From Thermincola carboxydiphila (GTDB lineage: Bacteria; Bacillota; Thermincolia; Thermincolales; UBA2595), in assembly GCA_016841325.1 (NCBI GenBank), contig JAENZJ010000001.1:310001-374000 (forward strand): a stretch of DNA of 64,000 bases, in the 5' to 3' direction. Under the pieces are notes generated by a model. It did no database searches, was not told where the DNA came from, and saw only the letters and a program-made list of their open reading frames with translations. This document shows, piece by piece, positions 8,004 to 16,487 of the stretch (positions are counted from its first letter, which is position 1; every line of letters begins with the position of its first letter). Made by a program: the position numbers and the translations under genes.

Positions 8004-9542
8004 ATGACCACAACTTTAGTCAAAATGGTATCAATCACAAAGAGATTTCCGGGAGTTACCGCCAATAGTGGGATCAACTTCGAACTCAGGCCCGGGGAGA
8101 TTCATGCCTTATTGGGTGAGAACGGTGCAGGCAAAAGTACCCTGATGAATATCCTCACCGGACTTTACATGCCTGATGAGGGGGAGATTTACATCAGAGG
8201 CGCCAGAGTAAAGCTTACTTCACCCCGAGATGCCATTGAGGCCGGAATAGGGATGGTGCACCAGCACTTTCGCCTGGTCCAGACCTTTTCGGTAGCCGAA
8301 AATGTCATCATGGGTTCGGGGGACCAGGGGTTTTTTCTCAATATGCAGGAAGTTGAGGACAAACTGGCCCGGTTTTCCGGGGAGTATGGTATTAATGTAA
8401 TGCCAGGGTCAAAAATATGGCAGTTATCGGTGGGAGAGCAGCAGAGGGTCGAGATTGTGAAGATGCTGTACCGGGGAACTGATATTATGATTCTTGATGA
8501 ACCTACGGCAGTATTAACACCACAGGAATCACGGGAGCTGTTTGCTACTCTGCGACGGATGGCTGACATGGGTAAGGGGATAATTGTCATTTCCCACAAA
8601 ATCCAGGAGGTCCTGGAAAATGCAGACAGGATTACGGTATTGCGTGATGGGAGGTATGTAGATACCTTTTCCGGAAAAGACACGGACAGCAGGAAACTGA
8701 CTATGGCTATGGTTGACCGTGATATTTCTTATGGACAGAATATTTCCAGCAAGCCAAAGGATGACTTTATCCTTTGCCTGAAAGGTCTGACCGTCCTGGG
8801 GGACAGGGGTCAGAAAGCTTTGAAATCCCTTGACCTGAACCTGCGTAAAGGAGAAATACTGGGTATTGCCGGGGTTGCCGGAAATGGACAGAAGGAACTG
8901 GCAGAGGTTATCGCCGGACTCAGGGAAGAAGCTGCCGGGGAAATTGAGGTCCGCGGGGAACGATTTACCGGCAGGTCGGCCCGCCGGATGATTGATGCCG
9001 GTATCAGCCTGATTCCGGAAGACCGGCTGGGTACCGGACTGGTTGGTTCCCTGAACATCCTGGAAAACAGTATCCTGAAAAAATACCGGTCCGGGGATAT
9101 CAGCACGGGTTGGTTTATCAGCTGGAAAAGGGTTCGTGAGTATGCCCACAGGCTGGTAGAGAAATTTGATGTTAAGACTACGGGAGTGGAAGCCCCTGTC
9201 AGGCTGCTTTCCGGCGGGAACCTGCAAAAGCTGCTGCTGGCCCGTGAAATAAGCAATGACCCTGATGTGATAGTTGCGGTTTATCCGGTCAGGGGCCTGG
9301 ATGTGGGGGCTATTGAATTTGTGCGTAACACCCTGTTGAGGCAGAGGGAGAATGGGAAGGGAATAATCCTCATTTCTGAGGAACTGGAGGAACTCTTCAT
9401 GCTATCTGACCGGGTTGCAGTTATGCATGAGGGGGAAATAATGGGAATTTTAGACAGGGAAGAAATTGACCTGGAACGGGTTGGCAGAATGATGGCCGGT
9501 GAAAGAGAGGAGGGTTCCCATGAGCGGACTGCCGTTAGGTAG
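8004..9542 (+). CDS. Nucleoside ABC transporter ATPase, two ABC domains (NupO-like)
   Basis: 512 residues with two ABC cassettes. The first has Walker A GENGAGKST (about 37-45), Q-loop 'VHQHFRLVQTFSVAENV', signature LSVGEQQR and Walker B MILDEPTAVLTP. The second has a degenerate Walker A region (GVAGNGQKEL), signature LSGGNLQK and 'VIVAVYPVRGLDVGA', lacking a Walker B Asp-Glu. This asymmetry is usual for the sugar/nucleoside group paired with BMP proteins. It powers the importer formed with the two permeases downstream. The next gene starts within its last codons, so translation is probably coupled. Confidence 0.93.
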   Translation: MTTTLVKMVSITKRFPGVTANSGINFELRPGEIHALLGENGAGKSTLMNILTGLYMPDEGEIYIRGARVKLTSPRDAIEAGIGMVHQHFRLVQTFSVAENVIMGSGDQGFFLNMQEVEDKLARFSGEYGINVMPGSKIWQLSVGEQQRVEIVKMLYRGTDIMILDEPTAVLTPQESRELFATLRRMADMGKGIIVISHKIQEVLENADRITVLRDGRYVDTFSGKDTDSRKLTMAMVDRDISYGQNISSKPKDDFILCLKGLTVLGDRGQKALKSLDLNLRKGEILGIAGVAGNGQKELAEVIAGLREEAAGEIEVRGERFTGRSARRMIDAGISLIPEDRLGTGLVGSLNILENSILKKYRSGDISTGWFISWKRVREYAHRLVEKFDVKTTGVEAPVRLLSGGNLQKLLLAREISNDPDVIVAVYPVRGLDVGAIEFVRNTLLRQRENGKGIILISEELEELFMLSDRVAVMHEGEIMGILDREEIDLERVGRMMAGEREEGSHERTAVR

Positions 9543-10623
9543 GAACAGGGTTATCACTCTGGAGAAAAGGGGCGGTTTTTCCAGGGGTGTGGCCCTCCTG
9601 GTACCTGTGTTCTCAATAGTCTGTGCTGTAATCGGCGGGGGGCTGTTTCTGCTGGCTGCAGGATATGACCCTGTTGAGATATATTTAACAATGCTCTCAG
9701 GAGTGTTTGGTTCGGCTTATGGATTATCAGAGACAGTAGTCAAGACCATACCTTTGCTCCTGTGTGGTTTGGCTGTTTCTGTGGCCTTCAGAATGCAGTT
9801 GTGGAATATCGGGGCTGAAGGACAGCTTTATATGGGCGCGGTTGCAGCTTCGTGGGTGGCTCTGTTCCATGGCGAGGGTTCGCCGGTTGTGGTAATTGCC
9901 CTGATGCTGCTTGCCGGCGCGGCAGCCGGTGCACTATGGGGTCTCATCCCTGCGATTCCCAGGGCCCTGTTTAAGGTTAATGAGACTATAACGACACTTA
10001 TGCTGAATTATGTGGCCATTCTTTTTTCAGACTACCTGGTATACGGGCCGTGGAAGGACCCTAAGGGGATGAATTTTCCATTAAGTGCCGTGTTTCCCGA
10101 TAGCGCTATTCTGCCTCATTTTGGTGATACCCGGATTCACCTAGGCCTGGTATTTGGCCTCATTGCTGCGGTATTGCTGTATATCGTCCTCTGGCATACC
10201 AAATGGGGATATGAGGTCAGGGTTATCGGAGAAAGCCCTGTTGCTGCCAGGTATGCTGGTATGAACATCGCCAGGAATATACTCCTGGTGATGGCCCTGA
10301 GCGGCGGGCTTGCCGGAATTGCCGGTATGGCGGAGGTTTCCGGGATAACCCAGCGCCTGCAGCCTAACCTCTCATCCGGATACGGATATACAGCTATTAT
10401 CGTAGCCTGGCTGGGGAGATTAAACCCCTTTGCTATTATTGGTGTGTCCTTTTTAATGGCCGGTCTGCTGGTTGGGGGATACAATATGCAGATGAGCGGC
10501 CTTCCGGCAGCTATTGTATCTATTCTCCAGGGTGCCATCCTGTTTTTTATCCTGGGTGGGGATATCCTGACCAAATACCGGATCAGGATAAAAAATACCC
10601 GCGGAATTGAGGTGGCAGAATGA
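9520..10623 (+). CDS. Nucleoside ABC transporter permease (NupP-like)
   Basis: 367 residues, about ten hydrophobic helices. It contains the BPD_transp_2 pattern ('MQLWNIGAEGQLYMGAVAASWVAL', 'ALFKVNETITTLMLNYVAILF', 'VIGESPVAARYAGMNIAR'). It is the first of a heteromeric permease pair. The ATG at 9520 is chosen over a GTG at 9499 because GAGAGGAGGG lies 6 bases before it. It overlaps the ATPase gene by 23 bases and ends overlapping the next start (ATGA). Confidence 0.92.
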   Translation: MSGLPLGRNRVITLEKRGGFSRGVALLVPVFSIVCAVIGGGLFLLAAGYDPVEIYLTMLSGVFGSAYGLSETVVKTIPLLLCGLAVSVAFRMQLWNIGAEGQLYMGAVAASWVALFHGEGSPVVVIALMLLAGAAAGALWGLIPAIPRALFKVNETITTLMLNYVAILFSDYLVYGPWKDPKGMNFPLSAVFPDSAILPHFGDTRIHLGLVFGLIAAVLLYIVLWHTKWGYEVRVIGESPVAARYAGMNIARNILLVMALSGGLAGIAGMAEVSGITQRLQPNLSSGYGYTAIIVAWLGRLNPFAIIGVSFLMAGLLVGGYNMQMSGLPAAIVSILQGAILFFILGGDILTKYRIRIKNTRGIEVAE

Positions 10624-11570
10624 ATGACCCGTTAGTTGTCGTGATCCTGTCTACTGCAGTTATTGCCGGGACCCCTCTTTTGTTTGCGGCTCTGGGGGAA
10701 ATCCTTGCAGAACGTTCCGGTGTGCTCAACCTGGGCGTGGAAGGAATGATGCTGGTAGGGGCTGTATCCGGTTATATTGCCACCCTGCTGACTGGAAACC
10801 ACTGGGCAGGGGTTCTGGCAGCATTGGCTGCCGGTGGAATGATGGGAATGATTCATGCTTTTATTTCAGTAAGTTTAAGGGGCAACCAGGTAGTCAGCGG
10901 CCTGGCTCTAACCATTTTCGGGACCGGGTTAAGCGCTTTTCTGGGCAAGAGCTATATCGGACAACCTGTTCCCGATGTGTTTAAACCGGTGACAGTCCCC
11001 TTGTTTTCACAGATACCTTATTTGGGCAAAATATTTTTTGAACACGATGCCCTGGTATATCTCAGTTATATATTTGTAATCGTGATCTGGGTTTTGGTTT
11101 TTAAGACCAGGTGGGGCCTGAACCTCCGTGCGGTAGGGGAAAATCCTGCTGCAGCTGATTCCATGGGTATACCGGTTTACCTTACGCGCTATATAAGTGT
11201 CGTTTCGGGAGGTATGCTGGCAGGGCTTGGCGGGGCATACCTATCCCTGGCCTATGCGCCGACCTGGCTGGAAAACATGACAGCAGGAAGGGGCTGGATT
11301 GCTGTTGCCCTGGTGATTTTTGCGGTATGGCATCCCTGGAAAGCCCTTGTGGGGTCATATATTTTCGGCGGTGTCGATGCCCTGGGATTCCATATCCAGG
11401 CCATGGGGGAAAAAGCGTTGTTCCTTAAGGATGTTTCCCCGTTTTTCCTGCAGATGCTGCCATACATCCTGACGATTATTGTATTGATACTTGTCACCAG
11501 TGAAACAAAAAAACGCCGGGTCGGGACCCCTGCAGCGCTGGGGCTCCCTTATGACCGGGAAGAGAGATAG
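10620..11570 (+). CDS. Nucleoside ABC transporter permease (NupQ-like)
   Basis: 316 residues, multi-spanning, the second permease of the pair. 'TPLLFAALGEILAERSGVLNLGVEGMMLVGAVSGYI' at the N-terminus and 'LNLRAVGENPAAADSMGIPVYLTRY' are characteristic of the YufQ/NupQ side. The start codon overlaps the previous stop, so translation is coupled. The C-terminus is cytoplasmic and basic. Confidence 0.92.
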   Translation: MNDPLVVVILSTAVIAGTPLLFAALGEILAERSGVLNLGVEGMMLVGAVSGYIATLLTGNHWAGVLAALAAGGMMGMIHAFISVSLRGNQVVSGLALTIFGTGLSAFLGKSYIGQPVPDVFKPVTVPLFSQIPYLGKIFFEHDALVYLSYIFVIVIWVLVFKTRWGLNLRAVGENPAAADSMGIPVYLTRYISVVSGGMLAGLGGAYLSLAYAPTWLENMTAGRGWIAVALVIFAVWHPWKALVGSYIFGGVDALGFHIQAMGEKALFLKDVSPFFLQMLPYILTIIVLILVTSETKKRRVGTPAALGLPYDREER

Positions 11571-11583
11571 GCGGGTTTTTGAG

Positions 11584-12153
11584 ATGGAAATACTTAAAGA
11601 AAAAATAAGGGAATATGGGGTGCTGATATCTGATAATGTGCTGAAAGTTGATTCTTTCCTCAACCATCAGCTCGACCCTGACCTCATTGTGGCAATAGGC
11701 CGGGAATTTGCCTCCAGGTTCGCCAAAGACGGGGTAACCAAGATACTGACTGTCGAGGCTTCCGGGATAGCAGTGGCCCTGACGACAGCTATGGAAATGA
11801 AGGTGCCCTGCGTTTTTGCCAAGAAAAACAAGCCTTCCACACTGCAGGGCGAGGTCTATTCCTCTGTTGTCCACTCATTTACCAAAAATGAAACTGTGAC
11901 CATTAGTGTAGCCGCCAGTTACATTGACCCAAAAGACAGGATTTTGATAATTGACGACTTCCTGGCAATGGGAGCCGCATCAAAAGGACTGATCGACATA
12001 GTCGGGCAGTCGGGGGCAAGCCTTGTCGGGGTGGGAGTTGTTATTGAAAAGGGTTTCCAGAAAGGCGGGCAGGAGCTGAGGGAAAGTGGTGTCAGGGTGG
12101 AGCCGTTGGTGGTTATCAGGAGCCTGGCAGCCGGCGAAGTGGAATTTGAGTGA
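11584..12153 (+). CDS. xpt: Xanthine phosphoribosyltransferase
   Basis: 189 residues, close to the usual 190-195. It converts xanthine and PRPP to XMP, feeding guanine-nucleotide synthesis. The PRPP loop is 'ILIIDDFLAMGAASKG' (residues 119-134); 'TVEASGIAVALTTAMEMKVPCVFAKK' and 'STLQGEVYSSVVHSFTK' are typical of Xpt. The ATG at 11584 is 13 bases past the permease stop; AGGCGGG lies 8 bases upstream. Upstream in-frame codons would extend into the permease gene and are rejected. As the last gene of the riboswitch operon it should be repressed by guanine along with the transporter. Confidence 0.93.
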   Translation: MEILKEKIREYGVLISDNVLKVDSFLNHQLDPDLIVAIGREFASRFAKDGVTKILTVEASGIAVALTTAMEMKVPCVFAKKNKPSTLQGEVYSSVVHSFTKNETVTISVAASYIDPKDRILIIDDFLAMGAASKGLIDIVGQSGASLVGVGVVIEKGFQKGGQELRESGVRVEPLVVIRSLAAGEVEFE

Positions 12154-12202
12154 TGGGTTGACGTCAGACTCGTTCTGCGGAACGTATCCTCCGTTCATTT
12201 TT

Positions 12203-12262
12203 AGAGGGAGTTGTTGTAAGACTAAGTATAACAGGCAGAGATGTGTTCCGGAAGGCGGAGTC
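12203..12262 (+). repeat. 60-bp direct repeat, copy A
   Basis: Starts AGAGGGAGTTGTTGTAAG and ends GGAAGGCGGAGTC. It matches copy B at 12376-12435 at 57 of 60 positions, at an offset of 173 bp. It lacks the inverted right arm that copy B has. Confidence 0.85.
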
Positions 12263-12375
12263 GTCTAAGTCAATGGGTAGCTTATCAATATTAGCATTAA
12301 TTTAAGGAGTGACAGATATTTTCCGGAAGGGCGGACTGACGTCCGCTGGTCGGCCTAAAGCTCAACCGGCTTTAA

Positions 12376-12546
12376 AGAGGGAGTTGTTGTAAGGTTAAGT
12401 ATAATAGGCAGAGATGTGTTCCGGAAGGCGGAGTCTGTCGTCCGTCCGGCCAACGACCCGCGAAGCGGGAGTTGCTGCCGGCGGAGATGTAGCCCGCCGG
12501 AGGAATACATCTCTGCCTATTTAATCATCTTACAACAACTCCCATT
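12376..12546. repeat. MITE-like element: copy B with inverted right arm
   Basis: Copy B of the 60-bp repeat forms the left arm. The right arm (about 12503-12546) is its inverted copy: CTTACAACAACTCCC is the exact complement of GGGAGTTGTTGTAAG, and ACATCTCTGCCTA of TAGGCAGAGATGT. The roughly 82-bp centre holds further hairpins (CCCGC-GAA-GCGGG and CCGGCGG-N9-CCGCCGG). It could be a small non-autonomous mobile element or a structured RNA. No transposase is nearby and no clear target duplication is seen. The rest of the 12154-12635 spacer shows only fragments related to this repeat. Confidence 0.65.
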
Positions 12547-12635
12547 TTCCTCCACAGAGGAATTTAGGCTCCCAAAGGCGAATATCAGGATAACAAGCAT
12601 GTTATAGGTAAGAAAACATAAAAGAGGTGGAAGTC

Positions 12636-13385
12636 ATGGCACCCAAGATTCTTGTGGTTGATGATGATGCCAATATATGTGAAATACTGAGACTTTACAT
12701 GGCCAATGAAGGACTGGAAACTGTTTTTGCCAGGAATGGCAGTGAGGCCCTTGACAGGTTCAGGGAAGAAAATCCCGATTTGGTTGTCCTTGATATTATG
12801 CTTCCCATTATTAACGGGTGGGAGGTATGCAAAATGATCCGGGCCGTGAGCAGTGTACCTATCCTTATGCTTACTGCGAGGGATACTACAGAGGATAAGG
12901 TAAGCGGTTTGGATATAGGCGCTGATGATTATGTGGTCAAACCCTTTGACCCCAAAGAGGTTTTAGCCCGTATCAGGGCGCTGCTGCGCAGGGCTGCTGA
13001 TAATGCAGGCCCCGGTCAGGCTGAACCGGTGGAGCCGGGTCCCGGCAGGACAAGTCCCGGGCAGACAGGGGCGGAGCAAAATCAGGAGGTCCTCAGGCTG
13101 GATAACCTGGAGGTTAACCTGTCCCGGTATACTGTGCACTGCCAGGGGAAAAAGGTTAACCTCAAACCAAAAGAGATCCAGCTGCTGGCTTTCCTGCTGA
13201 GAAACCCCAATATCGTCTTTACCAGGGAACAGCTCCTGGAAAAGGTTTGGGGTTATGATTATATGGGTGAAACCAGGACGGTGGATGTCCACATCAAAAG
13301 GCTCAGGGAGAAACTGGCCTCGGGTGGCCCGAAGTGGCGGATCAGCACTGTCTGGGGAGTCGGTTACAAGCTGGAAACTGATTAA
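12636..13385 (+). CDS. OmpR/PhoB-family response regulator
   Basis: 249 residues. The receiver domain (about 4-118) has the acidic pocket DDD, the phosphoryl-accepting Asp in 'VVLDIMLP', the Thr in 'MLTARD' and the Lys in 'VVKPFDP'. A Pro/Gly-rich linker of about 30 residues is longer than usual. The C-terminal winged helix ('LKPKEIQLLAFLLRNPNIVFTREQLLEKVWGYDYMGETRTVDVHIKRLREK') binds DNA. The ATG at 12636 follows AAAGAGGTGG by 5 bases. The histidine kinase starts 14 bases past the stop. The signal and targets are unknown; the two exported proteins downstream are the first candidates. Confidence 0.94.
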   Translation: MAPKILVVDDDANICEILRLYMANEGLETVFARNGSEALDRFREENPDLVVLDIMLPIINGWEVCKMIRAVSSVPILMLTARDTTEDKVSGLDIGADDYVVKPFDPKEVLARIRALLRRAADNAGPGQAEPVEPGPGRTSPGQTGAEQNQEVLRLDNLEVNLSRYTVHCQGKKVNLKPKEIQLLAFLLRNPNIVFTREQLLEKVWGYDYMGETRTVDVHIKRLREKLASGGPKWRISTVWGVGYKLETD

Positions 13386-13399
13386 CAGGGGTGGCCAAA

Positions 13400-14788
13400 A
13401 TGAGAGGCGGGGTTTTCCGAAGGCTGTTGGTGGCCTATATTTTTATAATGATAATAATTGTCGGACTACTTTCACTTTTAATGTCACAGTACCTAAAAGT
13501 GTATTTTTTTAACAATAAGCAAAAGGAACTGACAAATATTAGCAGGCAGGTGGAAACACAGCTTATCAGGCACCGCAGGGGTGACCTGACGAGAGAGGAA
13601 TTGGAAAAACAGGTTAATGTAATTGGCAGGGTGACCAATTCCAGGATTATCATTGTTGACGGGCGCAATTCCGGAGCTGCTGTTGCCAACACCGGCCTTG
13701 ATGATGAACTGGAGAGAATCCTCAAAAGGGTCCTGGATGGTGAAAAAGTAGTCAGGAGGCAGCAGTATGCCAGTGAACTTGATACATATGTTGTTGCCGT
13801 GGGAGTGCCCACAGGGGCGGGAAAGAACAAGGGTGCGATTTTGCTTTTTTCACCCGTTTATGAAGTGGACCAGGCCCTGAGCAGGATATATGAAATAATC
13901 TGGATAACTGCCGGGATTGCCCTGGCAGTCGGTTTGGTCCTTGTCTGGGTGACTTCCCGCAGGATTTCCCGGCCGGTGGTTGAGCTGAGCCGGATGGCAG
14001 AACAGATTGCCAGGGGTGAGGCTGTGGCAGATGTCCCCGGAACGGCTGGTGATGAAATTGGGCACCTTACCCGTTCATTCAATTATATGAAAAACAGGCT
14101 TGCTGAGACTGACAGGATGAGGAGAGAGTTTATCGCCGGGGTCTCCCATGAACTGAGGACACCCCTGACTTCTGTGCGTGGCTTTATTCAGGGGATGCTT
14201 GACGGGGTAATTTGTGCCGAAGACCGGGAAAAGTACCTCGGGCTGGCTTTTGATGAGACTAACCGGCTTACCAGGCTGACCAATGACCTGCTGGACCTGA
14301 CCAAGCTGGAGGCCGGGGTAATCAGGCTCAATAAACAGGAGATTAAGCTCTGTGAGCTGATAGATGACAGTATTCTCACTGTTTGTCGTTCTTCAGAGAA
14401 GGATATCTTTTATCCTGAGGTAACCGTTACCCCGGAAGACCTGTCCCTTCAGGCAGACCCCGACAGGTTAAAACAGGTCCTCATCAACCTCCTCAGTAAT
14501 GCCTGCAGGTACACCCCGGAAGGGGGCCGGATAGAAATTGCAGCAGAGCTCACCGGCAGTACTGTAAAAATATCGGTAAAAGATAATGGACCAGGAATCC
14601 CGGCTGATGAATTACCATTTATTTTCGAAAAGTTTCACCGGGTGGATAAGTCGCGGGATTCAGCTGCAGGTGGTTCGGGGCTGGGGTTAAGTATAGTAAA
14701 AGAGCTTGTGGAACTTCACGGAGGCAGGATTACGGCACGCAGCATTTCTGGCAAGGGTACAGTTTTTGATATTGTTCTGCCCCGGTAG
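13400..14788 (+). CDS. Sensor histidine kinase
   Basis: 462 residues. TM1 (about 10-31) and TM2 (about 157-178) flank an extracytoplasmic sensor of about 125 residues with no recognised fold. HAMP follows (about 178-231), then HisKA with the phosphorylated His near 250 (SHELRTPLT) and HATPase_c with N box 'NLLSNACRYTPEGG', 'DNGPGIP' and 'GSGLGLSIVKELVELHGG'. It should phosphorylate the response regulator encoded just upstream. Start: the ATG at 13400 lies 6 bases after AGGGGTGG; a GTG at 13391 would overlap that site. Confidence 0.94.
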   Translation: MRGGVFRRLLVAYIFIMIIIVGLLSLLMSQYLKVYFFNNKQKELTNISRQVETQLIRHRRGDLTREELEKQVNVIGRVTNSRIIIVDGRNSGAAVANTGLDDELERILKRVLDGEKVVRRQQYASELDTYVVAVGVPTGAGKNKGAILLFSPVYEVDQALSRIYEIIWITAGIALAVGLVLVWVTSRRISRPVVELSRMAEQIARGEAVADVPGTAGDEIGHLTRSFNYMKNRLAETDRMRREFIAGVSHELRTPLTSVRGFIQGMLDGVICAEDREKYLGLAFDETNRLTRLTNDLLDLTKLEAGVIRLNKQEIKLCELIDDSILTVCRSSEKDIFYPEVTVTPEDLSLQADPDRLKQVLINLLSNACRYTPEGGRIEIAAELTGSTVKISVKDNGPGIPADELPFIFEKFHRVDKSRDSAAGGSGLGLSIVKELVELHGGRITARSISGKGTVFDIVLPR

Positions 14789-14804
14789 TGTTTCGAATAA
14801 TATA

Positions 14805-14864
14805 TTTACAATATAAATTAACGATTAACAAACTGTTTACAATTCTTTAATTTCTGTGTAAAAA
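14805..14864 (+). promoter_or_regulatory. Promoter with PhoP-like hexamer repeats ahead of lipoprotein gene
   Basis: TTTACA (14836-14841), 17 bases, TAAAAA (14859-14864) reads as a promoter. Hexamers like the PhoP half-site TTAACA lie upstream: TTTACA at 14805, TTAACG at 14818, TTAACA at 14825 and TTTACA at 14836. Only the last two have the 5-base spacing typical of PhoP boxes. It sits straight after the two-component genes and is a candidate target of that regulator. Confidence 0.35.
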
Positions 14865-14936
14865 TTCCTGTGTAATATAGTCTTACAGAGAGATACTTGC
14901 ACAGGAAGGGGGTTTACACTAAGGGGGTGGGTTGAT

Positions 14937-15386
14937 TTGAAGAGGTGGATTAATTTTAAAAAAGGACTGCTTGGTTTTGTTTTACTTGTAGCTTTTTTAG
15001 CAGCTGCAGGTTGTGGGCAGGGCAGCTCACAAAATCAGGCAGATAATCCGGGTGAAGGCGGAAATAAAACAGAACAGAGAGATATTAAGAAAAAAGCAGA
15101 AAACACTGACCTTAACAGTGATATAGCCGACGATGCCGGAGCACAGGAAAATGCGGCGGTAATTCCGGCGGATAAGGCTGCAGGAGATAAGACCCAGACT
15201 GTGGAGCCGCCGGAAAACACAACAGGTGCCGACCATGGAGAGGACCTGGTAATAAAGAGTGATAACCGTGTTTCGGCCGGGTCCGGGCAGGCCCTGGTGA
15301 ATGAGATGGATAAAGAGATCAATAAACTTGTGGAGTCATTGGAAAACCTGGATACAATTTCAGAGAGTGACCTGGAAGTTGAATAA
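14937..15386 (+). CDS. Predicted lipoprotein, low complexity
   Basis: 149 residues. N-terminal signal with lipobox LAAAGC (Cys26 region). The rest is Asp/Glu/Lys/Asn-rich and probably disordered, ending in a predicted helix ('ALVNEMDKEINKLVESLENLDTISESDLEVE'). No family recognised. Start TTG at 14937 follows AAGGGGGTGG. It lies downstream of the two-component genes behind its own promoter, and the next gene starts 14 bases after its stop, so the two are probably co-transcribed. Confidence 0.7.
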   Translation: MKRWINFKKGLLGFVLLVAFLAAAGCGQGSSQNQADNPGEGGNKTEQRDIKKKAENTDLNSDIADDAGAQENAAVIPADKAAGDKTQTVEPPENTTGADHGEDLVIKSDNRVSAGSGQALVNEMDKEINKLVESLENLDTISESDLEVE

Positions 15387-15400
15387 AGGGGGTAAATAAA

Positions 15401-15928
15401 TTGAAAAAGATACTTTCTGTATTCCTGGCATTATTGATGCTTGCCTTTGGCGCCATCGCATATGCTGCCCCGGGCAATGGGCAAAACGGTGCAGGTAACA
15501 GGCCGGGTGAGGAAATGAGAGATAACGGCAGTGACAGGCAGCAGCACCGGAACAGGATGAGGGAACGGGCTCAAATGGTACAGTCAAATAATTCCGAACT
15601 GGCTGAGCTCAGGGATGAGGTCCGTGATAAACTGCGTCAGATCAGGGATGAGCTAAGGAAGCTAAGGCAAGACCCGGATTCCCTTACCGAAGAAGAGATT
15701 GCTGAAATCAGGGAAAAACTGGAACTGATCAGGGATGACAGGCGCCAACTGGCCGGGACCCAGGGATTAATCAGGGAGGAAACCCTGAGACTGAGGCTGC
15801 ATAAGCAGGCCATGGATTACGCCGGCGCTGCTATGGACTTTGATAATATTTGTGAGGTACAGGAGGATCGCATCAAGGCATTGAAGGCGTTAAGCGCTGA
15901 CCTTGAGGAGCTTCTGGAACTGCTGTAA
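15401..15928 (+). CDS. Secreted coiled-coil protein of unknown function
   Basis: 175 residues. A Sec signal peptide (MKKILSVFLALLMLAFGAIAYA) is followed by a Gly/Asn-rich stretch and then a long charged helix rich in Leu-Arg-Asp-Glu heptads ('LRDEVRDKLRQIRDELRKLRQ'), likely a coiled coil. It resembles small periplasmic helical stress proteins only in general character. TTG start follows AAAGGGGG. It is the last gene before a strong terminator. Function unknown. Confidence 0.7.
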   Translation: MKKILSVFLALLMLAFGAIAYAAPGNGQNGAGNRPGEEMRDNGSDRQQHRNRMRERAQMVQSNNSELAELRDEVRDKLRQIRDELRKLRQDPDSLTEEEIAEIREKLELIRDDRRQLAGTQGLIREETLRLRLHKQAMDYAGAAMDFDNICEVQEDRIKALKALSADLEELLELL

Positions 15929-15995
15929 AACAGGGATTATTAAGTACTCCGGAGCGAAAAGAAGTTAAATAATGAAGAAAGAAGTTAAATAATCA

Positions 15996-16075
15996 AGGCT
16001 GTCCCGTTAATGAAATGAGTCACGATTATCCCGTAGCCGGGGTATGTAACTCAATTCATTATAGGACAGTCTTTC
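15996..16075 (+). terminator. Long hairpin terminator after the secreted protein
   Basis: GGCTGTCC pairs with GGACAGTC at the base, with ATGAAATGAGT and ACTCAATTCAT forming the upper stem, followed by TTTC. Two GAAGTTAAATAAT direct repeats (15961-15993) lie just before it. Confidence 0.65.
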
Positions 16076-16200
16076 AATTTGGCCGGCTGTATCTGGCTTT
16101 AAAGCCGGCATGTTAAGGACAACAGTCACCGGATAAAAGCACAAAAGTGGGAAAAAATAATATTTGAACAATTGTTAAAAAATGCGGGGAGTGTACCTTA

Positions 16201-16446
16201 ATGAACCAGATTGGGATAATCGGTATTGCAGTTAACAACAGGGCGGACAGGGCCGCAGAGGTACAGGATGTTATTACCCGGTTTGGGGATGCAATTATTG
16301 CCAGAATGGGTGTCCCCAGCCCGGACCGTTACACAGGTATCATTACAGTGATTATGGAGGCAGGGGTCTCCGAAATGGAAAAAATGGTAGCCGACCTGAG
16401 CAGCATAGAGGGTGTGGTGTCAAATTACTGTGTTCTTAATAAATAG
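16201..16446 (+). CDS. TM1266-type iron-only hydrogenase system putative regulator
   Basis: 81 residues, one small ACT/NikR-C-like ferredoxin fold: 'IGIIGIAVNNRADRAAEVQDVITRFGDAIIARMGVP' then 'GIITVIMEAGVSEMEKMVADLSSIEGVV'. This matches the TM1266 family, which usually accompanies [FeFe]-hydrogenase maturation genes. No DNA-binding domain is present, so 'regulator' is only a family label. Here it precedes a thioredoxin-thioredoxin reductase fusion, not hydrogenase genes. The ATG follows CGGGGAGTG. Confidence 0.8.
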   Translation: MNQIGIIGIAVNNRADRAAEVQDVITRFGDAIIARMGVPSPDRYTGIITVIMEAGVSEMEKMVADLSSIEGVVSNYCVLNK

Positions 16447-16487
16447 GTTTAAATTGTAGTTAAGAACTGCAGGATTGGGGTGGTTAG

